A DNA stretch of 13,347 nt from an uncultured Bacteroidales bacterium (GTDB lineage: Bacteria > Bacteroidota > Bacteroidia > Bacteroidales > Paludibacteraceae), in NCBI GenBank assembly GCA_903912795.1, contig CAIWIS010000395.1, positions 1-13,347 on the forward strand, in the 5' to 3' direction. The notes beneath the pieces are model-generated. The model did no database searches, was not told where the DNA came from, and worked only from the letters and a program-made list of their open reading frames with translations. Positions 7,742-13,347 of the stretch are shown here, one piece after another. Position 1 is the first letter of the stretch. Each line of letters opens with the position of its first letter. A program made the position numbers and the translations under genes.

Positions 7742-10072
7742 TTATTGATTTCCCCATTTTTTATTTGGATCTTTTCCTAGAGTCAATGTGAGTTTTCCTC
7801 CTTTCGAGAAAATTTCGTGTGAGAAACTATACTTTGTCCAATTTGCCCCATTTAAGACTGCACTTTGAATGTATTTATTCCCAGGCAAATTATTGTTGGT
7901 TGAAATAATGAACTTTTTCCCTGAATAATATTTCGGATTTAGTTGCATTTCTATTTCAGCAAAAATTGGTGAAGTAATTTCGTACTGTGAATTTACCGAC
8001 GCTCCGCCATCCATTTGAAACAATCCGATTGACATTAGAACTCCCAGAGCACCCATTTGTCCCTGATCTTCGTCGCCATTATATCCACCATAAGGAGTAA
8101 TGTCGCCAAAAGCAATCTCTTTTACTTCGCGTACCCATTTCTGGGTCAACCAAGGTGAACCGGTATGATTAAACAAGTGAGCCATCTGACACGATGGTTG
8201 ATTTTCGTAATCTACCCAGCTGATAGCATGATTGTTATGAGGTGCAACAAATTTATTTGGTTTCGCTTTAATAAAACAACTATCGAGATATTGCGTGTAT
8301 TTTTCTTTGCTTCCAATCAACCGAATCAAACCCGGAAGGTCGTGAGGAACAAAGTTAGTATAAATAGCCGAGTTGCTCTCACAAAATCCCAATGAATTAA
8401 ATGACTCCCCAATGGGTTTGAAATTTTTTATCCAGCTTCCGTCGATGTTTCGAGGGTGCATGAATTGAGTTTGCGGATTCCACAGGTTTTTATAGTTCTC
8501 CGCCCGTTTACTAAACATTTCAACATCCGAAGTTTTCCCAAGAGCTTTTGCTAATTGGCCAACGCACCAATCTTGATAAGCATATTCCAAGGTCATAGAA
8601 GCACCATCTTTATGCATCCCTTCACCTTCAATACCTTCTGGTACATAGCCCCTTTCGAGGTAATAGTCCATTCCTCCGCTTTTTGGATGATCGCCAATTT
8701 CGTAACCGGCACGGTCGCGGATTCCTCCTAAAAAGGCATTTTTATAAAGACCTTCGTAGGCTTTTTGCACATCGTAATTACGTATGCCTTTGTTATAAGC
8801 GGTAGCGAAGAAAGATGAAGCCGGGTCGCCAATCATAACGTATGTATAATTTCCTCCCGCCGGGCCTCTGGGTATTAAGCCACCGTACTTATACATTTCG
8901 ACCATGCTGGCACAAAAATCGTCCATAATCTCGGGATATACCATCGACCATAAAATATTCAAATTCCAATGACTACCCCACCAAGCATCAAAGTTGTATT
9001 GATTGTGTTTGGGTTTGCCATTTGCACCCATCTCTATCTGTCGAACAACAGGAGATTTACCCGTCATATCGCAGTATTTTCCATCAACATCACTGCAAAT
9101 TTTGCGGCCAAGTAAAGCGTGCCACAAGTCGGTGTAGAATTTAATTTTCTGCTTTTCGGTACCACCCTTAATCTTTATGCGGCTCAAATAACCATTCCAC
9201 TCATTTCCTGACTCGGCAACTGTCTTTTCAAAGTTCCAATGAGCAAGCTCTGTATCCATATTTAACCTGGCCTGGTTGATACCTGTATACGAAATGGCTA
9301 CTTTCATAAGCAGTGTATTGCTCTGTGCTTTGCCAAAACTAACATACGCCCCAATGCCTTCACCTTGTATGCTTTTGACAAATTCTTTACTCAATTGTCC
9401 CTTTTTCCAGGTTCCGAAATTTGAAATTGGCTGATTGAATCGTGCTACAAAATAGACATAAGTGGGTTTGGAACGGCGAATATTGGAAGCCATTAAACTA
9501 TACCCAGCTATTTCATTGTCATTGATCTTTTGCACCATGGCTGAGTCCATCGGACCTTGTCCTAAATAGGCTCCAACATCGAAAATAACATATTTAGTAG
9601 TATCTTTTGGAAAAGTATATTTATGAAAACCCACCCTACAGGTTGATGTTATTTCAGCACGGATGTTGTAATCTTTTAGGTAAATACTGTGGTAACCCGG
9701 TCGGGCAACTTCGTCGCTATGACTAAAAGAAGATTTATAGGCCTCCATTCCCAAATGACCTTTGAATGTTCCAACGGTTGGCATCACTGGAATGCCCGAC
9801 AATTGCCATTCGTGGACATGCGAGAAACATCTTACAGATAAAGAGTCATACAAATACCCCGCATTCCAGTCTCCTTTTACCCAAGTATCGGGACTGAGCG
9901 TAACCATCCCAAAAGGGCGGGCAGCAGATGCGAAGAAAAACCATCTTGATTTATGGGTATCAATAAATGGATTTACATAATCTGTCGGACTACTAGCAGT
10001 GGTTTTGCTAGTAACAATTAACAGTAAAAGGGCAGCAAGTATCGTATTTATTTTTGGTAATGTAAGTTTCAT
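7742..10072 (-). CDS. GH92 glycosidase, divergent subgroup, exported
   Basis: A 776-residue, full-length GH92-family protein, predicted to release terminal alpha-mannose in a calcium-dependent, inverting reaction. A signal peptide spans about 1-26 (ILAALLLLIV, then TSKTTA). DYVNPFIDTHK (31-41), ARPFGMVTLSPDT (51-63), GYLYDS (72-77) and CFSHVHEWQLSG (82-93) form the N-terminal sandwich signature. E565 in GFCESNSAIYTNFVPHD aligns by position with the family's catalytic acid, and D667/D669 in YNGDEDQGQMGAL align with the general-base pair. The barrel segment that reads WDTFR in the GH92 at the end of this operon is replaced here by WWGSHWNLNILW (364-375), and the GHRDCMVG segment by YVMIGDPASS (411-420). 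So some minus-one-subsite contacts differ, and the sugar or linkage may not match classical GH92s. It starts 13 bp after the GH99-like stop. It lacks a T9SS tail, which suggests a periplasmic location. Confidence 0.88.
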   Translation of the reverse strand: MKLTLPKINTILAALLLLIVTSKTTASSPTDYVNPFIDTHKSRWFFFASAARPFGMVTLSPDTWVKGDWNAGYLYDSLSVRCFSHVHEWQLSGIPVMPTVGTFKGHLGMEAYKSSFSHSDEVARPGYHSIYLKDYNIRAEITSTCRVGFHKYTFPKDTTKYVIFDVGAYLGQGPMDSAMVQKINDNEIAGYSLMASNIRRSKPTYVYFVARFNQPISNFGTWKKGQLSKEFVKSIQGEGIGAYVSFGKAQSNTLLMKVAISYTGINQARLNMDTELAHWNFEKTVAESGNEWNGYLSRIKIKGGTEKQKIKFYTDLWHALLGRKICSDVDGKYCDMTGKSPVVRQIEMGANGKPKHNQYNFDAWWGSHWNLNILWSMVYPEIMDDFCASMVEMYKYGGLIPRGPAGGNYTYVMIGDPASSFFATAYNKGIRNYDVQKAYEGLYKNAFLGGIRDRAGYEIGDHPKSGGMDYYLERGYVPEGIEGEGMHKDGASMTLEYAYQDWCVGQLAKALGKTSDVEMFSKRAENYKNLWNPQTQFMHPRNIDGSWIKNFKPIGESFNSLGFCESNSAIYTNFVPHDLPGLIRLIGSKEKYTQYLDSCFIKAKPNKFVAPHNNHAISWVDYENQPSCQMAHLFNHTGSPWLTQKWVREVKEIAFGDITPYGGYNGDEDQGQMGALGVLMSIGLFQMDGGASVNSQYEITSPIFAEIEMQLNPKYYSGKKFIISTNNNLPGNKYIQSAVLNGANWTKYSFSHEIFSKGGKLTLTLGKDPNKKWGNQ

Positions 10073-10085
10073 ATTGGCAATTATA

Positions 10086-11588
10086 TTATTGAACTACAAG
10101 TAGTTTTGTTACCGTAGATTGTTCTGATAAAACAGCAACCAAATAGGTGGATTCATACAATAATCCAGTTGTATTTATTTTAATTGTTTTAGATGTTATT
10201 GGTTTTTGATACACAATTTGTCCCATTAAGTTACTAATTTGAATATAAGGTCTTGTCCAAATTCCAGTGTAATCGATCTCAATAGACAACGTGCCATATA
10301 ATAATGGATTTGGATACATTTTGATAATTGGTTTTCCCGAATCATTAGGCTTATTTATACCCGAAACCGTAATATGAGGAGTAGGATGCGTAGGAGTTAA
10401 TTCTATTAAACCTTTCACCATTTTTGCACCATCGCCTGTTAATCTCAAGTAAAAATCGGAGGAACAAGCTACGCCATCGGCATCCAAAGTAAGAAAGTAC
10501 TGGTTGCTAGGTTTCATCGATGCATTTTCGGCAGCTTTGGCAATAGCAGTACCTTCGTCAAATTCGTCAAACATAGCTACATACATATTGACAACACCTT
10601 TGTTTCGTATATTGTAAAACTGACGCCACATGAAGTCGCCATGCATTCTTGCAATTTTATTTTGCGGTGGACTATTCCAGTTTGACCAAGCAAAACCAGG
10701 CAAAATAACAGGCTGAAATTCAATAGAATTTGCCTTACAATACTGAATATCGTCGGTCATAACTGTATTGGCATAATCATCGGCACCTGCAGCATCGAAA
10801 TAGCCACCCACTATCCATGGAGAAATCATATTTCCTGCATTAAACGCCGGTAAATTTGCAGTCTGACTGCGCCAGGTTTTTGTTGAACCCACTATTACGT
10901 AGCAACCCTGACTTTTAAACCAATTAATAACTTCGAGCCACGATGTTACGTTACCCGGCCTACCAGAGACACCCGGACCCCAAATGCAGACAACGGGTTT
11001 TGAATTTTCTTTTGCATAAGCAGGCGAAGATGTCAGTTTAAGCATACCAACAATTGTATTGGTCCAATCTGTTTTAATTTCAGTTTGAAAATTAGTCCAT
11101 CCCGAAATATCGTACATGATATAGAATTTTCTTTCATACGTAATGGCTGCATTTTTTACTTTTTGAGCCATTCCATCCCGGTGTGGTTTCATTGTTGAAC
11201 TTGTAAGTTCTGACCCAAAACGTTGCAGTGCTACACAATCTATTCCGTATTGTTGCATCCATTCAAAATGCTTATTTACAACCTGATCGTCGTACGAAGA
11301 ATAAAGTTGTGCTGGCTGACCATTACCCAAATTAGCATAACCGGTTTGATATGTTTTGCTGAATTCGCGGACATCGGGCCATAATTCGAAGGTTTGATTA
11401 TTGGGAGCCGGAATAGTGCTATTTTTAGCCCAATGATTCCAAGCATTTTTGGGTGATCCATCACCTTGACAGGCAAACCAGCCCTGATAACCAACAACCA
11501 ATTTACCAATAACATCTTGTGCATTGGACGAATTGCTGGTTATCAATGACATTACTACCAGAAGTATTAAATATTTTTTTTTCATCAT
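10086..11588 (-). CDS. GH71/GH99-like TIM-barrel glycosidase with T9SS C-terminal sorting domain
   Basis: A 500-residue secreted enzyme of the GH99/GH71-like group, whose characterised relatives include endo-alpha-mannosidases/mannanases (GH99) and endo-alpha-1,3-glucanases (GH71). A signal peptide spans about 1-23 (ending SSNA before Q24). The barrel begins KLVVGYQGWFACQGDG (29-44) and continues with ELWPDVREF (68-76), LYSSYDDQVVNKHFEWM (95-111), YGIDCVALQRFGSE (114-127) and FYIMYDISGW (155-164). MFDEFDEGTAI (339-349) places E342 and E345 three residues apart, as in the GH99 EWHEGT catalytic motif. Residues about 418-500 are a T9SS sorting domain: GKPIIKMYPNP (418-428), then ISNLMGQIVYQ (451-461) and the tail YLVAVLSEQSTVTKLLVVQ. 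Export would thus be across the outer membrane, either to the surface or released. Two ATG codons are adjacent; the upstream one at 11588 was chosen, but 11585 is equally possible. It leads the tight gene block downstream. The exact bond cut is not determinable. Confidence 0.8.
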   Translation of the reverse strand: MMKKKYLILLVVMSLITSNSSNAQDVIGKLVVGYQGWFACQGDGSPKNAWNHWAKNSTIPAPNNQTFELWPDVREFSKTYQTGYANLGNGQPAQLYSSYDDQVVNKHFEWMQQYGIDCVALQRFGSELTSSTMKPHRDGMAQKVKNAAITYERKFYIMYDISGWTNFQTEIKTDWTNTIVGMLKLTSSPAYAKENSKPVVCIWGPGVSGRPGNVTSWLEVINWFKSQGCYVIVGSTKTWRSQTANLPAFNAGNMISPWIVGGYFDAAGADDYANTVMTDDIQYCKANSIEFQPVILPGFAWSNWNSPPQNKIARMHGDFMWRQFYNIRNKGVVNMYVAMFDEFDEGTAIAKAAENASMKPSNQYFLTLDADGVACSSDFYLRLTGDGAKMVKGLIELTPTHPTPHITVSGINKPNDSGKPIIKMYPNPLLYGTLSIEIDYTGIWTRPYIQISNLMGQIVYQKPITSKTIKINTTGLLYESTYLVAVLSEQSTVTKLLVVQ

Positions 11589-11636
11589 CTTTTTTTACAA
11601 AAATTGAATTAATGCTTATTCACGGAATATGTATTC

Positions 11637-11837
11637 TTAAAGTGCAATCAATTTAGCGCTTTCCACTAATTGTTCGGATTTCACAGAAACTAAACAGTTT
11701 GAATTTCTCAATATTTTCAAGCAGTTTAGTACATCCTGTATCGTTTTTGTTACATAATCTTCCATTCAAATCATTTATCTATACTTCACGATTCGCATGG
11801 TCGGTATCACTTTCAATCTGAACAGTTAATGCCTTTT
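11637..11837 (-). pseudogene. Decayed T9SS sorting domain of the preceding beta-helix gene
   Basis: The beta-helix gene ends in GKPMCKIFPNPF and a TAA at 11838-11840. In the next 201 bp the rest of a T9SS sorting domain can be read across frames. In the -1 frame it gives KKALTVQIESDTDHANREV, then a TAG at 11779-11781, then INDLNGRLCNKN. It then returns to the original frame for CLVSVKSEQLVESAKLIAL and a TAA at 11637-11639. These blocks align in order with the intact domain of the GH99-like neighbour: PNPLLYGTLSIEI, IQISNLMGQIV, YLVAVLSEQSTVTKLLVV. Overall length also matches (71 codons against 75). The lesions are therefore a -1 shift at or near a T4A6 run, one nonsense codon, and a compensating shift, perhaps at an A5 run. 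This is either true decay or base-calling error in homopolymers; the TAG would need a separate explanation. Confidence 0.8.
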
Positions 11838-13347
11838 TTAAAATGGATTTGGAAAAATCTTACACATAGGTTTTCCCGTATTGGATTTTATTCCTGCAAC
11901 CGATGTATTTACATTTGAAATTCTTTCGTTTAATTGCGCTTGATAGAGCGAAGCGGGATTGATTCCTGCCTTACCTGCTCCCTCAATATACCCATTTGCT
12001 CCCGCAAAAGGTCCGCTTCCCGATACATCGGCCATGCAACCGATAGCATAGTTTTGCGCTGTAGGTGGTTTCTGGACACAAAAATGCCCCAAGCCAGTGA
12101 CTGTACCACCCCATATTACAGAATGTGCCGCCGACCAACCGTGACCTGAACCGTAGTTTCCACGGTTATAGAAAGCTGCTACTTCTGAGTCGTCAAAGGA
12201 ATTAGTATTTGTCCAATTATCAAAAAGGATTCCTTGCGACCAAAGGCGATGACCTTCACTGGAAGTATAATTATAGTCGGCTTTGAAATTATATACCACT
12301 ATTCCCGAAACAGTGCTTGTACCATTTGAAACATAAGAATGTCGGCCGTAACTTGCATAACAATTGGAAAATAAAATTAATTGGGATGCCCATTCGTTAC
12401 AAAAATTATAACGGTAACCACCATTGATTTTGCCAATTGGATCAATGGCTTTACAGCTATCAATGGTTATTCGTGTAGCAATGGTTGTTTGTATGCCAGC
12501 GGTACTAAAATGCAATACTGTAACATTTTTCATCCACGAGTCTTGAATTTTTCCAAGCCATATTGCTTTTGATGCATGGTTGTCAACATTACCTGCTGCA
12601 TTTGTTGGCAATTCGTTAAGTGGATTTTTAATGTCAACCCGTAGTTTCTCAATGCCAATATTTGTGAGAATTCCGGCGCGGGAGGTTTTGTAAAAATAGC
12701 TTTGTGATAATGATTTTTTAAGTGTATTGAAAATTGGCGCATCAACGGTTATGGTATTGCCGTTAATTGCTGTTATATAACGGTTGTATTTTATATCGAG
12801 GAAGCTGGACTTCCAATAGCTTGTATCGCTTGTACATCCATTATCAACAGCATCGACCCAAGCATCCGTTTTGGGATGCACAATAATGATATTGTCGCCT
12901 ACTGCAAAACCGTAAGTACTAGCAGCTGTAAACGATTTTTCTCCAACATAGACCACATCGTCGACAATATTTACATTTACAGCTGATTTATCCGACCACG
13001 CACTGCTACCCGACCCATCGTTCCCCCCACCGGCAATGATAACAGTAGGTTGGGTTGCCTTAATGCCTGTAGAGGCAATAATGGTATTTGTTACAGGGTC
13101 ACTTCCGTCTCCTACACCGCGTAGTACGACTCCGGAGGCATCTATTTTGATTACTCCCGAAACACTATACGTTCCGGAGTTCATGAGCACAGCGCCACGA
13201 ATCCCGTTTAGATCAGGTGTTCGTGCAGCAACTGTGTTGATGGCGTTTTGAATATTGGCTGTATTGTCACCGGCAAGAGGGCTAATCGTTTTTTGTACAG
13301 GTACGTTTGGAATTGCTACCATTCCATTTTTGTAGCCTGCATAGCTA
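11838..13347 (-). CDS. Pectate-lyase-superfamily beta-helix protein (5' end beyond window; C-terminal domain lost)
   Basis: The frame is open to the window edge: codons SYAGYKNG precede the first internal ATG at 13322, so that ATG is not the true start. About 502 residues are visible (numbered here from that internal Met). GDNTANIQNAINTVAA (18-33), RGAVLMNSGTYSVSG (42-56) and ASGVVLRGVGDG (62-73) are the signature opening of pectate-lyase-3/right-handed beta-helix proteins. Later coils carry RITIDSCKA (284-292), SEGHRLWSQGILFDNW (355-370) and KPPTAQNYAIGC (418-429), conserved-looking stretches I cannot tie to a known catalytic family. No ExxK/RxxR-type lyase site could be assigned, so it may be a lyase, a hydrolase or a binding protein. 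It ends in KIFPNPF, the first motif of a T9SS sorting domain whose remainder is broken. Unless that is a sequencing fault, the product would probably not be secreted by T9SS. It may be the upstream member of the same cluster, 249 bp before the GH99-like gene. Confidence 0.75.
   Translation of the reverse strand, partial: SYAGYKNGMVAIPNVPVQKTISPLAGDNTANIQNAINTVAARTPDLNGIRGAVLMNSGTYSVSGVIKIDASGVVLRGVGDGSDPVTNTIIASTGIKATQPTVIIAGGGNDGSGSSAWSDKSAVNVNIVDDVVYVGEKSFTAASTYGFAVGDNIIIVHPKTDAWVDAVDNGCTSDTSYWKSSFLDIKYNRYITAINGNTITVDAPIFNTLKKSLSQSYFYKTSRAGILTNIGIEKLRVDIKNPLNELPTNAAGNVDNHASKAIWLGKIQDSWMKNVTVLHFSTAGIQTTIATRITIDSCKAIDPIGKINGGYRYNFCNEWASQLILFSNCYASYGRHSYVSNGTSTVSGIVVYNFKADYNYTSSEGHRLWSQGILFDNWTNTNSFDDSEVAAFYNRGNYGSGHGWSAAHSVIWGGTVTGLGHFCVQKPPTAQNYAIGCMADVSGSGPFAGANGYIEGAGKAGINPASLYQAQLNERISNVNTSVAGIKSNTGKPMCKIFPNPF

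Larger units (their letters stand above)
1..11588 (-). other. Probable operon of six exported carbohydrate-active or associated genes
   Basis: Six consecutive minus-strand genes (GH99-like, GH92, FISUMP, GH141-like, GH2, GH92) are separated by 13, 55, 6, 31 and 26 bp. There is no gene on the opposite strand, and I saw no hairpin followed by a T-run in any gap. None of the starts has a recognisable Shine-Dalgarno, which is normal in Bacteroidota. I looked for the Bacteroidota promoter (TTTG near -33 with TAnnTTTG near -7) upstream of 11588 and found no convincing match, so transcription may begin farther upstream, ahead of the beta-helix gene outside the window. Confidence 0.7.

Noticed and set aside
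11589..11640. Possible Bacteroidota promoter directly upstream of the GH99-like gene
   Set aside because: The stretch is AT-rich with a T-run followed by G, but no proper TAnnTTTG with a TTTG about 20 bases upstream could be found.
11637..11765. A 42-codon minus-strand frame starting at an ATG in the gap between the beta-helix and GH99-like genes
   Set aside because: Its C-terminal half is the tail of the decayed T9SS sorting domain (LVSVKSEQ...KLIAL), so it is a remnant rather than an independent small gene.

Overview
The window is an AT-rich stretch from a member of the Bacteroidota. Three things indicate this: two proteins carry, intact or decayed, the C-terminal sorting domain of the type IX secretion system (T9SS); starts lack Shine-Dalgarno sequences; and the gene content is a typical polysaccharide-utilisation-type block of secreted carbohydrate enzymes. 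A marine or gut Bacteroidales/Marinilabiliales- or Flavobacteriia-like host is possible, but the sequence does not fix the lineage. Every real gene lies on the minus strand, so the transcription order runs from high to low coordinates.

Layout in transcription order: (1) a pectate-lyase-superfamily beta-helix protein, cut at its 5' end by the window edge, reading 13347 to 11838. It stops just after a PNPF motif, and the following 201 bp is a broken T9SS sorting domain. (2) A GH71/GH99-like TIM-barrel glycosidase with an intact T9SS sorting domain (11588-10086). (3) A divergent GH92 glycosidase (10072-7742). (4) A small secreted FISUMP-domain protein (7686-6982). (5) A GH141-like right-handed beta-helix enzyme with a golvesin/Xly-type C-terminal domain (6975-4786). 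(6) A large GH2-type glycosidase (4754-1623). (7) A canonical GH92 alpha-mannosidase, cut at its 3' end by the window edge (1596-1). Genes 2 to 7 are separated by only 13, 55, 6, 31 and 26 bp and are almost certainly one operon. The only larger gap, 249 bp between genes 1 and 2, is largely filled by the decayed sorting domain.

How they may work together (inference): every complete protein has an N-terminal signal peptide. The GH99-like enzyme, likely endo-acting, has a T9SS signal and would act at the cell surface or outside. The two GH92 enzymes, the GH2 and the GH141-like protein lack one and would trim imported fragments in the periplasm. Two GH92s plus a GH99-like enzyme point to an alpha-mannose-containing glycan. 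A GH2 (beta-mannosidase or beta-galactosidase class) and a GH141-like protein (a family with alpha-fucosidase and xylanase members) would suit a branched, perhaps fucosylated, glycan such as an N-glycan-like or algal/plant heteroglycan. No SusC/SusD pair, regulator, sulfatase or transporter lies in the window, so the substrate assignment is tentative. I see no RNA gene, insertion sequence, CRISPR array, phage or defence gene.
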